In this document: one piece after another, positions 49,396-61,154 of the stretch
Position numbering within the stretch: position 1 is the first letter of the stretch
How the letters are laid out: each line of letters opens with the position of its first letter
Program-made: the position numbers and the translations under genes
The notes under the pieces: generated by a model
Seen by the model: the letters and a program-made list of their open reading frames with translations, nothing else
Database searches by the model: none
What the model was told of the DNA's origin: nothing
Origin: Brachypterus glaber
Lineage: Eukaryota > Arthropoda > Insecta > Coleoptera > Kateretidae
Length of the DNA stretch: 64,000 nt
Reading direction: 5' to 3'
NCBI GenBank assembly: GCA_958510825.1
Contig: OY294049.1
Location: forward strand, 34,314,774 to 34,378,773

Positions 49396-50257
49396 TATCA
49401 AACACTATAGGGTTTCATAAGAATCGAGAAATCGAGATTCCTTATTTTGTTTTGTCTTAAATTCGAGAAAAAATCAAAACTAGTGTAATTTAAAAAAAAA
49501 ATTGCACGAAAATGAAGAAAAGTTATTACATTACAGTGCTTCACAAGAATAAAAAAATCGAGATTCCTTGTCTTGTTTTGTCTTAAATTCGAGAAAAGAT
49601 CAAATCTAATGTAATTAAAAAAATAAGACTAGGTGTGGACTTAAAAAAAAAAAAGAAGTTGGTAAAATTGAGTGGTAGAGTTTGGAAATTTGCAGTACAG
49701 TTGGGAAAATTGACTGGTAGAAGTGGAGACCTTTTTTTTGCACCCTGTATAAGAAGGATAGTGTTTTACGAAAAATAAAATGTGAGAATAAATCCCATTC
49801 CTATTAGAAAAATTCGCATTGGATTTGTGTAAACCACAACTTTTAGTTTACAAGGACAGTTAAGAAGGAAAAAGAAAAAAATATAAAAATCTATTGTGTT
49901 ATTATTATTAGGTATTATTATTTCTATGTATTATAATTACTTTTCGCAATTAGGTTAATTTAATTTAAAAAATGGATAAAAAAAACATTTTTGACGGAGT
50001 AATTTACATAAATAACACTAAAACTGTTCATGCTGCACACATATAAAAAATCAAAGATTTCATTCATTAATATTAAGGTAGTCAAACATGTTAAAACGTT
50101 GTTAAAAGGTGCTAAACGAATCAATTAGAAAATATGATTCATACCGGTGTGGGCTAATCCCTATTCTTTGACAACATTGGGAAAAATCAAATTATAGATT
50201 ATGTTTTTAGTAATGCATCCACTGTAAACAGTAAACTGAATATTCAGTTACACTGTA
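49396..50257. other. intergenic, nothing recognised
   Basis: AT-rich; the word AATCGAGAAATCGAGATTCC and relatives recurs at 48594, 49422 and 49553, so it is an old local repeat. Confidence 0.45.
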
Positions 50258-51090
50258 AATGAAAATATGGTCATTTCCCAGCAAATAAAGTAGGTCATAT
50301 GTTACCAGCAAAAAAAGTGGTAAATTTAAATCAGTACTGTAAATTCAATGTTATCTGTAAAAATGTGAATTTTTACCTGTGATTTTACAGTAAGAAAAGT
50401 CCAAACAGTAATTTAAGCAGCGAATTTAATGAGTATTTTAAGCAGTATTACGGGCTCTTGTAATTTTCGGGACTATCTGTAAAAGTGCCGGCTTTTTGGA
50501 CCACATGCATGAATTTTAATGCAAAATTATTGTACCGCGTTGTAAATGAAAATATGGTAATTTCACAGCAAATAAAGTAGGTCATATGTTACCAGCAAAA
50601 AAAGTGGTAAATTTAAATCAGTACTGTAAATTCAATGTTATCTGTAAAAATGTGAATTTTTATTTTGGTAATTTTACTGCTATATTTTGTAGAATGTAAG
50701 CTATAATTATGGTAATTTTCAACCAATATTGTAAAAGTGCCGGGTTTTTGGACCACATGCATGAATTTTAATGCAAAATTATTGTACCGACAGGAAAAGA
50801 GCTGAGATTTTACTAAACTGAGTAATATTGAGGTTAATTTAATAAATATTGTAAATTCACATTCTGACATGGTGTATTTGCTTTAATTTGCTTTAATTAT
50901 TACGGTTAATACTACTGAAAGATTGACGGACAAATTTAAGGTGCGACAGGAAAAGAGCTGAGATTTTACTAAACCAAGTAACATTAAGGTTAATTTTAGA
51001 AAATATTGTAAATTCACGTTCTGACATGGTGAACTTGCTTTAATTATTACAGTTAATACTACTGAAAGATTGACGGACAAATTTAGAGTA
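50258..51090. repeat. interleaved tandem duplications
   Basis: Three blocks each occur twice: 50258-50378 = 50545-50663 (TAAAGTAGGTCATATGTTAC); 50479-50540 = 50731-50790 (GGACCACATGCATGAATTTT); 50788-50943 = 50944-51088 (GACAGGAAAAGAGCTGAGAT, AAAGATTGACGGACAAATTT). Short frames here only reflect the repeats. Confidence 0.8.
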
Positions 51091-51222
51091 TACAAATGGA
51101 TAGGAAGTTATTATTCTATAAAATTGTATTTTTTTCATGCCCATCCTTAAAAATTAAAGTCACGTACTTTGGGAACGTTCAAGTATTACGTAACGCCAAT
51201 TTTGATCATTTTGGACTTTTCA

Positions 51223-53195
51223 GAATCTGATACGTAGATTGATACAATCAATGCCAAGGCGTTGTGCGGAAGTTCTACGAACCAGAGGAGAACATACTCA
51301 CTAATAGATTTAAATTTTTCTGCAGAATTTAAATTTTCTTTAATGTTGTCATTATTGCAATTTTCATTTATTATTTTTGTTTTGTTTTTATCGATAGATT
51401 TTTTCTTTAAACTGGTTTGTTTGAATCGCTGACATGTTATCAACATACAGTCCAATTTTTAAGTAGATGCGTCTTTTTAGTCAAAAGATATTCATGATTA
51501 ATTAAGTGATACTGATTTCGCGTTGACTAGTGTGTATGTGTGCAAAAATTTAATTTTTAGAATGTTGAAAATTTTTGTTAACATATCCTAGCCCATGTGC
51601 CTATTTATAGTTAATTATTGGCGTTTCATTAGGTTTAGCTGAATTAAAAGAATCATACACAATAATAACAATTATGCCATTGTCTTCAAGTAATAGACAG
51701 CATTTTTGTCGGGTCCGACTGTTTCAAGTTTCAAAAGCTATTAGCTCTTTTAATTAGTGACCACTGTGCGGCATAGAGGCGGCAAATTACCTGTTCAAAT
51801 ATTCAAACAGGCGGCTGTTTTACACCTTTTCATCGGTCTTTTTTTACATTACTTGAAAATAAGCGATTGTTTCATAGTTTCTGATTGGGGAAGTATTGAA
51901 TGTTTGGCTTTTATGTACTGGGTGTAACAAGACCATGATATACCCTTTTTTTCTTTATTTTAAAAGTTAGAGATTTGAAATCTTATTGCCATAAAATGTC
52001 ACCTTTTGACATAAAAAGTACATTTAAGTCACTTTCGGTTTAACCGGAAATGGTACCAACTTTTTAAAAAGTTTAACCCCCCATAACTTTTATGTTTTTG
52101 GGGAGAGTTCTTTTAATAGGGATCTTCCCCTCACAGAAATTGATTTTTTCTGAAAATTTCGAGTCGATCGGATAATTTGTTCTTAAGTTATCGTCTTAGC
52201 ACATGAAATATCGGTTTTGACCTAGGGTGATTTAGTAATAACCGATTCATTTGTATCCAAGATTTTTTTGTCTACGAGGTTTTTTGTCGATTTTCGGAAA
52301 TTCGAAACTACCGTACACTGATAGAAATGTTGTTATATATTTTGCAATATGCCATAGCATAAATATGTTATACGATACAACAACCAGTTGTAGAATTAGG
52401 AGGTAAACAACATACATTTGTTATAAATACAACAACGAATGGTATCTTATGTCCTAGTTAGTACTATACTATAGTACTATACTATAGTACTATACGTACA
52501 ATTTGTTGTTGGCGCATATACCGCCCGTTTGAAAGTAAACAAAACGTATGAAACAAAGGTCAAGGCTGACCTGTGTTTTTTTAAATAAAATACACAACGT
52601 CTCCTCACGCCAGCCTTGATCTGATCGTTTTATCTTCGTTTTCTCTGTTTTTTTATAATCTGAAATGCACGGATAACAATATGGTCTATTCTATTCTATA
52701 TCCTAGCGCTTATACGCTGTGAATAGTATAAAAAAACAGTTCTGGCGCCATTATCGTAAGAAGCAATTAGAAGGCAGTGATCGAGTATAAAAAATAAGTG
52801 CTCTCATCAAATTCCAATTGGTATATTTTTCTCCATTTCCGTAGTGTCTAAAAACCGACAGATAAAAATCCAATTTAACTAAACGACTTATTAAGTCGAT
52901 TCTTCCGCCATAAAGTCATAATAAACACACATCTAGGAGTCTCCCTCTCAAAATAACTATATTTGACAATCACGCGTTGTCTTTTTAACTCTAGAGATGA
53001 AAAAGACTGCTACAAAGCAGCGTTATTTTGAAGTATTGAAATTTTTAGTTTCTATTTTCCACTTTTATCGACGTTTCTCGACTTAAAAACCTATTAAGAT
53101 TTAAAGATAATTTTTTGACCAACATTTTTATGGGACATATTTGGTTAATAGAGGTCGAAACGACGCTGTCCATAGTTTTTTCCTCTGGTTTGGCC
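51223..53195. other. intergenic with repeat debris
   Basis: Contains a single arm related to the 38592 element (CTTTCGGTTTAACCGGAAAT, near 52029) and a palindromic ATAGTACTATACT microsatellite (52458-52495). A minus-strand frame at 51186-51455 has a hydrophobic C-terminal stretch but no recognised family. Confidence 0.45.
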
Positions 53196-53459
53196 CAAAA
53201 TTGCTTCCTGGACGTGTGATTTCTCGAAATTAAGACTTTAATTGACCGCCGAGATCGTGCGATTTAACACCATTAGACTTTTTTCTGCGTTAAAGATAAG
53301 GTCTAGCAACGATTCAAGCGCTCAAAGACATCGTCAGAGCTGTTATTCTTAAAGGAGAGCCGCAATTATGCGAAAACGTAGTGAAAAATTTCATCAAAAG
53401 AATGACCGTCTGTTATAAAAGCCGAGGCGGACATTTGGACGATATTGTGTTCCATTAAT
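53196..53459 (+). pseudogene. decayed mariner-family transposase (C-terminal part)
   Basis: Reading plus strand gives PGRVISRN, stop, DFN, stop, PPRSCDLTPLDFFL. After a frameshift it gives QALKDIVRAVILKG, NVVKNFIKRMTVC and a terminal RGGHLDDIVFH with stop at 53457-53459. The PPRSCDLTPLDFFLWG-type block containing the third catalytic Asp, and a GGHLxDIIFH end, are hallmarks of mariner-like (IS630/Tc1/mariner) transposases of insects. Two in-frame stops and at least one frameshift make it inactive. Confidence 0.85.
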
Positions 53460-53516
53460 AGTAGTACAGAGTCTGTACTTTTTAAGTTAATTTAAAATTA
53501 AACCTCTTGTTAAAAG

Positions 53517-54264
53517 ACCCTCACGCTAATATTGAATACAAATTAAGTTTTAGCGACTTTTCAACGCAAACCAAAAGTAAATCCTGCTAGTAGGAGGTCT
53601 ACAAATTATAAAACCATTAACATTAGAATCTGTGGTGCTCGGTTTCGGAAGATATTGGACTTTTTTTCCTTAGAAATTACCATAAACTTAATAAAACTTT
53701 ATTTTAAACTGTTTTAGATTATTCTATATAAATTTTGGTTAGAGATTTAAAATCCGTTCACATAAATAGTCTATTAATTTTCAATTAAAAAAAAATAGCT
53801 GAAGATATATTTGGTAGGTTATTTTCTAAAAAAAATGTAGTGCAGTGTATTAAATATCTGTCATAATGTGTCAATGTGAACAATAATTCAGTAATTATAA
53901 GTTTTTGACAAATAATTTGTCATTAGTCGATACTAATATGCATATTTTTTGAGAAAATACGATGCAAAAAACCTCAGTGATACTTTTTTCCGAAATGGAA
54001 ATTAATAGACCGTTTCTGAGAATGGATTTAAATTCTCTGATCAAAATTTATATAGCATAAGCTAAAACAGTATAAAATTAAGAACTATTAAGTCGACTGT
54101 GGTCATTTCTGATGAAAAAAGTCCATTATCTTCCGAAACCGAGGACCTCAGATTTAACTGACAATGATTTTATAATGTGTAGACTTCCTACTAACAGGAC
54201 TAACTGTTGGTTTGCGTTGGCAAGTCACTAAAACTTAATTTGTATTCGAGATTAGCGTGCCCTA
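53517..54264. mobile_element. ~750-bp palindromic element beside mariner fossil
   Basis: GACCCTCACGCTAATATTGA with AATACAAATTAAGTTTTAG pairs with the complementary 54230-54264 region. The arms (~330 bases) include TCGGTTTCGGAAGATA / TATCTTCCGAAACCGA. It begins about 58 bases after the mariner relic stop. Confidence 0.7.
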
Positions 54265-54789
54265 TTCAATTTGTGTTTTTACAGGACCCCATCTCTAGCT
54301 GCATAAGATAAAATCCCGCACATATGGATATGCTACTATTAAATGTTTACTGGAAGATTTAGTTCCGATTAACATACTCTCCCTCTTGTGTTATGACTTC
54401 TGTTTAATAAAAAAAATATCTACATTTATTGTGACTTAAAAAGCACTTAAACATTTAAAAAATTATCTGGCTTATTATAGGAGGGAAGTGTGAAGTTGTA
54501 GACATTGGCGTATAAATTTAAATTTAAATACACAGAAAAAGCTTCCCTATTCGTTCACTTAAAAATTAAATTAACAACAAAATGAGCTTATTTGGATATA
54601 GGAAAAAAATAGGAAAAGGAAAAGAGTTTAGTTTGTAGTGTAAGACAGCATAAAAATTGGCTATGAAAATATTAAACAAGCCGTGAAGATAAGTAATGCT
54701 ACGCGTTCAATTATATACTATTCAAAGTAAATGGTATATTGCATTAAATGCAAAAAAAATAAAAAATATATTTAACAACTAACAAAAAA
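54265..54789. other. intergenic, nothing recognised
   Basis: AT-rich, no feature identified. Confidence 0.4.
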
Positions 54790-55352
54790 CAATCTCTCTG
54801 CAGTATTAAAATTTTTATTGGTGCATTTTTTAGTTCCTATTTTTGAAGCTCAGAACGCGAAATTGCCCCTTTAATTGCTATTTTCTCGAAAACGGTTGGC
54901 CCTACACTGTTACATTTGGGGCTCTCCATGCTTATGTAATATTTTGCAAGAAATAAACTATAACTATAACATAAAGAGTACCTTTTTTATGTATTTTTAA
55001 TTAAAGATTAATATTTTATTGAGAAAATGTCAAAAAAAAATACGGATAAAAAGTTTGGGGCAAAAAAGTGACTTCGCCCGCCCATTTCGCACGTTCCTGG
55101 TTAAAATTACGAAATAAAAATTACATCAAATGATAGCCTTTATCAATGTTAAGGCATGTGCAAAAATTCGGTACCGTGGTTTATAGGGTTCTAGAAATAT
55201 TAAATAAAAACTACTTTTTAGATGTACCCTTAGGAGGGTCGTAGCTCCCTTAAGGCTCATTTCCAGACCACCCTTTATAGGAACTTTTTTCATATTTTTT
55301 AACGTAGAATCTCACCTTAAATTTCTCGAACTTATTTCTAAATAACCCTGTA
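54790..55352 (+). repeat. dispersed repeat family A, copy 3
   Basis: Colinear but more diverged. It keeps GGGTCGTAGCTCCCTTAAGG, CATATTTTTTAACGTAGAAT and the terminal AATAACCCTGTATA. Confidence 0.7.
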
Positions 55353-55960
55353 TAATTATGTATTTATACATTTAGTCCTTTGGACAGTATTAAATTATTA
55401 CAGACTTTTCAACCCTATTATTTTCAAGAGTTCGTCGTAGGGGCTGTGAGCTGTAATTGCCCAATTGGGAATAAAACCACCCCATCCACTTGTTCGAGAA
55501 CCGAACGAAAAATAAAACAATTTGTCATTTTGGGTTAATTGATAAAAATTATTCGCTGCTCTTGTTTACAGCTGGGACTTAAATATTCACTATTAAGGCG
55601 GTCTTCGCTACACTCTAAAACTAAAAAAACATATATTATATTCAATTTAAATATGAAGTAGAAGTAAATAAAACAATCGCGCACGCGGCAGCTGGTGCGT
55701 GGTTTCATTGGTTAAAACACTCGAATGTTGCGAGAGTGGGGATGTAGAAAATTAAACAGGTCAGTACGTGAGTACTTGCGAAGAAGCATGCAATGCATTG
55801 CAATGGACCGTTATATAGAAATATTTTGTTTTGAGTCCTACCCTGTCACTAAATCCGTTGTTGTCACGTGCGTTTGTTTACACTCGCTTCATTTTGAAGT
55901 TGAATATACTATAGTCAAAGAACGTGTTTTAGTTCGGAAGGAAATATTAGAGCACTAGAT
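55353..55960. other. intergenic, nothing recognised
   Basis: A slightly GC-richer stretch (55680-55960) has one short plus-strand frame with no domain. No tRNA fold is supported. Confidence 0.4.
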
Positions 55961-56229
55961 ACATGTTTGTTTGACCTCGTACTATTTTACTTAATTAAGC
56001 ATCTCCTAAGTCCAGGACTTGTGTGGGCTAGTAGTAGAGGGAACCACCGGCTTATACTGACTTTCGAATCAGTTTTTATAGTGTCTGCTTTACTTACGCC
56101 TTCGCGAAATTTCAATTATTAATTAACTGAAAAAGGCAAATCGACGCCAGTGAGAATCGAACTCACGCTAGTTGGCTAGTAGACTTGTCATGTACAGTCG
56201 CGATAGACCACTACACCAATCCTCCCATG
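55961..56229 (-). mobile_element. tRNA-derived SINE, full copy 2
   Basis: Reverse-strand copy of the 40365-40639 element with the same boxes A and B, body landmarks (CAGTTAATTAATAATTG, ACGCCTTCGC in this orientation) and 3' end. It differs by scattered substitutions and small indels, so it is an independent, older insertion. Confidence 0.85.
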
Positions 56230-56498
56230 ATAGATAGGTATCATAGGATAGGTGTTGGTTCCGCAGGAACTAACTACCTACGTAACAAACCTACCTCTAC
56301 AGTGTTCTAGAAAATATTACGTAATGCAGTTTGTTAATTTTTTTAAATCGTGTTCAGTTACGTAGGTTATTTTTAATTTTTGCAAAATTACTGTAACATT
56401 CACGTGCTCTGTAGGAAGGTGCGGCTCATATAAGAGACGCGTGGTCTATTCATGGCTGATACCGTAAGTTAGCTAGCAAATACGCGCCTTTTACATTT

Positions 56499-56571
56499 TT
56501 GTTTGACCTCGTACTAATCTACTTAATTAAGCATCCCCTAAGTCCAGGACTTGTGTGGGCTAGTAGTAGTA
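56499..56571 (-). mobile_element. tRNA-derived SINE, 3' fragment (copy 3)
   Basis: The last ~72 bases of the SINE (TTGTTTGACCTCGTACTA on the plus strand through GGGCTAGTAGTAG). It lies 270 bases from copy 2 in the same orientation. The tRNA head is missing, so it is a 5'-truncated copy. Confidence 0.75.
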
Positions 56572-58344
56572 GTGTCTCGTTTGTACGTATGTTTGGTCTG
56601 TGGGGTAGCGAACGTGTTAATCTTTATTTGCACCAATCCATCCTAATTAGGATAGATCTTTCTATGATCAGTTTTTTTTATGACAATGGCCACCCTAAAG
56701 AGTATTATGTTTTTATCCCATGTATAATTCATTTTTTTATAGAAATACGGAATAATGCTATAAATTTACGGATTACTGAAGATTTGAGTGGATTTTTATT
56801 GTTATGAAGTGTTGTATTAAAAAACGCTTTAGAAAAAAGCATTTTGTATGAAGGGTGTTCTTATATGTATGAAAAATATTCTAAAATATTTCTTTTTTTG
56901 GTATTAAAAGTCTGTTTTTGGATGTTTTTTACTTTTGTACTGAAAAATAATAATAATAATAGTAATAATAATAAATGTTATAAACGGTGCCTGCTATCAA
57001 CAAATGTTTTTTGTGGTTGTTTATTTGGGTTACGCGTATGTGGAACTTCAGTTTTAAATGAGTCTGCTTTTCTTGTGAAATGCAGGAAAAAAGATTTGTG
57101 GTAAACATGAAAAGAACTATAAAACTAAGTATTATAGAATTACTTTCTTCATTTGAATTCGAAAAAAAATTGAACTTTATTTTTAAATAAAAACATTTGC
57201 GAATAATATGGTACTTTTCCGAGTCGACCTGTAATCTACTATTTCAAAAGAAGCGTTAAAATATTAAACATAGGGCTCTAAATGGAAGCCTGTAAAATTT
57301 TGATTACAGTGTAAACCGTGCTGAGCGGGTGTCTAGATTATACTCAATAATTAAACAATTATGCAACGTTTACTCTTCCCGAGGGAATTTGCAGGAAAAT
57401 TGCCTCGGGTTGCGCAATAACTGGAGCTTATTCCCTTATGATATTAATAACGAGCAGCCAAGAATAAAGTTCATCTGGTGAGCTTTTAAAAATTTGACTG
57501 TAGCGACATCTAACAGAAAGCTTTTTCAGGTTTTGGATTTCTGACTGCAACACCATCTTTGATAACTCTTAACAACACTTTGTAACAAATGCATAAAGCT
57601 TTGCAGGTCATGAAAGAAAGCTTTAGAAACTTTCACAAGCGTATAATAGAGGGAATATCTATTGAGTTTTTAAATATTTGACTACAATGACATTTTACAG
57701 AACTTTTTCAGCTTTTCAATTTCTTATTGACCATCTTTGCCAACTTTTAACAAAGTTTAGAAACGCATGTATTTAAACTTAATCAAATATAAAGCTTTTT
57801 AGTTTTTTTACTTTTTCAAAAAGTCTTTTTGCCTACTGACAGAAACCTTAAGAAAGTTCTACGAGGATTTAATAGTTATTTATGGTACTAGTGGGTAAAG
57901 TAAGATATTGCCCATGAGAAAATTAACCTGCGAGGCCTCAGCCAAGCAGGTTAATTTTCTAGAGGGCAATATCGGTTTACCTATGAGTGCCATACAAGGT
58001 TTTATCCAATAGCTTAGGAATTAATATTTTTATTAAAAATTTTAATACAAGAAAATAATTTGACAAGTGAGTGGGTAAAATAAATAATTATCCACTCAAT
58101 AAAGTAAAAGCCACGCGGGGGTTATTATTAAGTTAATCTATTTAAAATAAAGCTGGTAATTGTCTCATTATCTGTATGTATTGGATAAAAGATTTTAATA
58201 CAGCTGCTAAAACGTTTCTGAACTTTAAATTTAGAAAGCTTTATCTATCAACTTTTTACGCGTTTCACTCGCTAAATTTTGGTATCTTTGGAGTATGAAA
58301 TCTATATGAAACTTTTCTCCCAGATACCTAAATTCTGAGAATTT
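56572..58344. other. intergenic, nothing recognised
   Basis: AT-rich. AATTAACCTGC(GAGGCCTCAGCCAA)GCAGGTTAATT near 57920-57958 forms a hairpin with flanking GGGCAAT/ATTGCCC arms. Plus-strand frames at 56499-57104 look like chance. Confidence 0.4.
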
Positions 58345-58440
58345 AATTCTCGCCTATCATCATCAATAGTTTGTTTGGGTCTTTAAGAGACTATGGCTCA
58401 TTTATCTAAAAAAATACTTAATCTGAATTGATAGTTGGGG

Positions 58441-58640
58441 CAGTGAGTCTATGCTCACTGATGCGAGTTGCATCTGTCATGATTTAGGGGGGAGTGAGTC
58501 TTTGCTCACTGATGCGAGTTGCATCTGTCATAATTTGGCGCTGGGGAGTGGGTGAGAGGGGGATGGGGAGGGATGGGATAGGGAGGGGAGGGATGTGCGG
58601 GAGGAGTGAGACTAGCTCACTGATGCTGGGAATGCATCTG
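58441..58640 (-). repeat. tandem repeat and G-rich tract in LINE 3' UTR
   Basis: Three copies of a ~50-base unit (landmarks GTGAGTCT, GCTCACTGATGCGAG, TGCATCTGTC) start near 58443, 58492 and 58604. Between units 2 and 3 a G-rich run (58544-58600) has many GGG/GGGG tracts separated by 1-3 bases. Confidence 0.8.
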
Positions 58641-58660
58641 TCCTGTATTAGTGGGTACCA

Positions 58661-59347
58661 TTACTGGTTAAGGACATTTTTGATCTTTTTGTGAGTGTTG
58701 TGTATTTCGTGATCGTAATCTAGAAAGTTTGAAATGAGGGGGTTTGGGTGATCTAAGTTGTCTTGTATAAAAGACGTGCTGTAGCGGATGATTTCCGTTT
58801 TTAGGAGGGGCATTTCGAGATCTCTGTGTATCTGGTTGTTCCTCATGAACCAGGGGGCATCGAGGCATATTCTGAGTGCCTTGTTTTGGAAGGCCTGAAG
58901 TTTTGCTGAGAGCGCTTTGTTAAGGGTGTTTTTATTCCAGGCTGGGGCTCCGTAAAGAAGTACCGGCTTTAGGGTTTGGTTGTAAAGAAGAAGTTTGTTT
59001 TTAATGGATAGGGGACTCTCTCTACCTATTAAGGGGTAGAGTTTGGAGAGGCGGCAGTTTGCTATTTGGAGGGTGTTTTTGACGTGCTGATCCCACGTGA
59101 GGTTTTTGGAGATTGTAATGCCGAGGTATTTGGCATGGTTTTCCCAGGTAATGGGTTGGCCATTTATCTGAATGGGTTGGGGTGGGCCTCTTCTAATCCT
59201 AGAGATTAGAATGCCTTTGGTTTTATTGGCGTTTACTTTGATTTTCCATTTGGAGAACCATTTGATTAGGGCATCCATTTGGCGCTGGAGGGCGATATGG
59301 AGCCGCTGGGGGTTTCTGGCTTTTGCTAGGATGTCGGTGTCATCGGC
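58661..59347 (-). pseudogene. LINE reverse transcriptase C-terminal fragment
   Basis: An open frame of about 228 codons from the truncation point (ADDTDIL) to a stop at 58661-58663. It contains WFSKWKIKVNANKTKGILIS, YLGITISKNLTWDQHV, KLYPLIGRES and LYGAPAW. These are thumb and C-terminal landmarks of jockey-like reverse transcriptases (the YADD, K-x-N-x-x-K and YLG-x-x-x-D series). The frame has no stops but lacks most of the polymerase domain, so it is a dead fragment. Its intactness suggests fairly recent insertion. Confidence 0.85.
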
Positions 59348-59360
59348 AATTCTCGCCTAT

Positions 59361-60371
59361 ATTACTAGATTACCATTCTCTAGGGGCGGGCCTAAATAAT
59401 TCCGCTTAACTTCAAATTCAGGTTTTATTAAGTATTTTTAATAAACCGTCCTAAAAAAGTATTCTTTTATTTATATAGATATTACGTTTCAATAGCAGAT
59501 TTTTCCGTTATTTCACTTTTTAGCCGGATCTCAAAAAGATTTGTGCTATTTGGGTCGTGATTAAAATAAAAAACTAAAATGGACATGTATGCAGAGTTTT
59601 ATTTCAACATTAGAAACATACAATAAATATCTATTAGTCGCTAACGGTAAGGAGTCCTTACTAAGGACAGAATTCTATATAGAATTCTATAGATTTCTAT
59701 ATAGAATTATTTAGAATTTTATAGATCTACTTATTTTATAATGGACAAGGGTAATTTGACATACAATCTGATATGCAACAGCGTTTTTAATTTAATTTAC
59801 AAAAAACGGTAAAAAGGATGAAAAAGGATAAATTATCAAAATTTTAAAACGATATGCATATAAAAATTGTTTTTTTTTATATTAAAATTATATCACAGAC
59901 AATATCTACTAAATGTTTTGAATGCAGCGCATCCAGAATTTCTGGACCAGAAAGTGGGGCATGAGTCTCTTTCTCTTTACAAAATTAGCCATAGTATGTG
60001 TAGGTATATTTACCGGTTATACCAACATACATTCATTCACAATATATTCTGTTTTATCCATTATCCAAGTTAACTTGACAACAATTCCCAGGAATTATGG
60101 TATAACTGGTAAAGTAAAATACTATAAATCTTCTCCTAGTAAAAATTCTTCCTGTTTCTGTTTATTTTAAGCCGAAATTAACCTTGTAATACCTTCGTAT
60201 GCGGACTTTAGGCGGAAAAAAAAAATAAAAATGGATTTTGGTCCCGAAAATTCTGGATGCCTCACTGAAAAATACACTGATTTTTTTAAAGGGATTGGAC
60301 CAGTGACTGGGTTAAATTTATTGTGAACAAGATCACACGAATACACTTTTATAAATATACATGTATGAATA
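59361..60371. repeat. intergenic with inverted repeat
   Basis: GCATCCAGAATTTCTGGACC (59929) faces GGTCCCGAAAATTCTGGATG (60240), outlining a ~335-bp candidate element. A GAATTCTATATAGAATTCTA repeat lies at about 59670-59700. Confidence 0.5.
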
Positions 60372-60900
60372 CTGTGCAGTCCAAAAGTCACCCCCCCATC
60401 TTAACTTTTGAATGAGTTGAGATATCGACTTTGAATTTATAACTCATAAATAAGAACTTTTTTTTTGCATTTTTAGTACATCTTGACCACTTCAGAGGGC
60501 GTCTTCCAAAAGACACTTTTTAAACGGCTCCACAGTTTTTGGGCTTCCTGTAAAACATAGAGTAAAAATTTCAACGGGATTCTATTTATAAGACTAAATA
60601 CTATTAACTAAACATAAAAAATATTCTGTTTTTAATATTTTTATCATTATATAAACATTTTTCTGAAAAATGAAATGACGTTTCTGAAGTGGTCCAGATG
60701 TACTAAAAATGCAAAAAAAAAATATTCTTAATATGTTTTATAAATATGTCCAAAAGAAATCAGTATTCTTTTTACAAAAAAAAATATATATATATATTTT
60801 TTTTTTCAATAATAAAACGAAAAGTATCCTTAAGATGTCGATATCTCAAGTGGTTTAAAAGTTAAGAGAGGGGGGGGGGGGTGACTTTTGGACCGCACAG
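60372..60900. mobile_element. Tc1/mariner-like non-autonomous element, 529 bp
   Basis: TA on both sides of CTGTGCAGTCCAAAAGTCAC and its inverse GTGACTTTTGGACCGCACAG. The arms continue inward for about 70 bases (GATATCGAC / GTCGATATC) with a C7 versus G11 length difference. No transposase frame remains. Confidence 0.75.
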
Positions 60901-61154
60901 TATATAAGGGTAACAACATTTAATTTTTATAGGTGGGTAGGTTAGGTACCCTGGAAAAAATCTCATAAAGAACCTCGTAAAGAAAAAGCGCGCGATTTTC
61001 CTGATTTTACACGGGTAAAAAACGGTCTTGGTTTAAAAAACCATTTGTTTACTTATACTTTTATTATAAAAGTTTTGTAAAGCAAAGAAAAAGAAGATTT
61101 AAAGATTATAATCTTGAATAAATGTATTCTAAGACATTTTTTATGTTATTATCA

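Larger units (their letters stand above)
58345..59360 (-). mobile_element. 5'-truncated LINE (jockey/CR1-type) with 13-bp target-site duplication
   Basis: The 13-base direct repeat AATTCTCGCCTAT flanks the insert at 58345-58357 and 59348-59360. Between them, on the minus strand, is the 3' end of a non-LTR retrotransposon: the tail of a reverse transcriptase frame, then a 3' UTR ending near TATTGATGATG. The insertion lost its 5' end inside the catalytic motif, leaving ADDTDILAKARNP. Confidence 0.85.

Noticed and set aside
55690..55760. tRNA-like sequence (GTGGTTTCATTGGTTAAAAC)
   Set aside because: A box-A-like word is present but no box B (GTTCGANTC) follows at the expected distance.
58494..58694. 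Plus-strand Gly/Arg-rich frame
   Set aside because: It is a translation of the G-rich tandem repeat in the LINE 3' UTR.
60366..60905. Sequencing artefact suspected from G11/C7 runs
   Set aside because: The runs are at matching positions in two inverted arms with TA flanks, so they belong to a real TIR; only the exact run length is doubtful.
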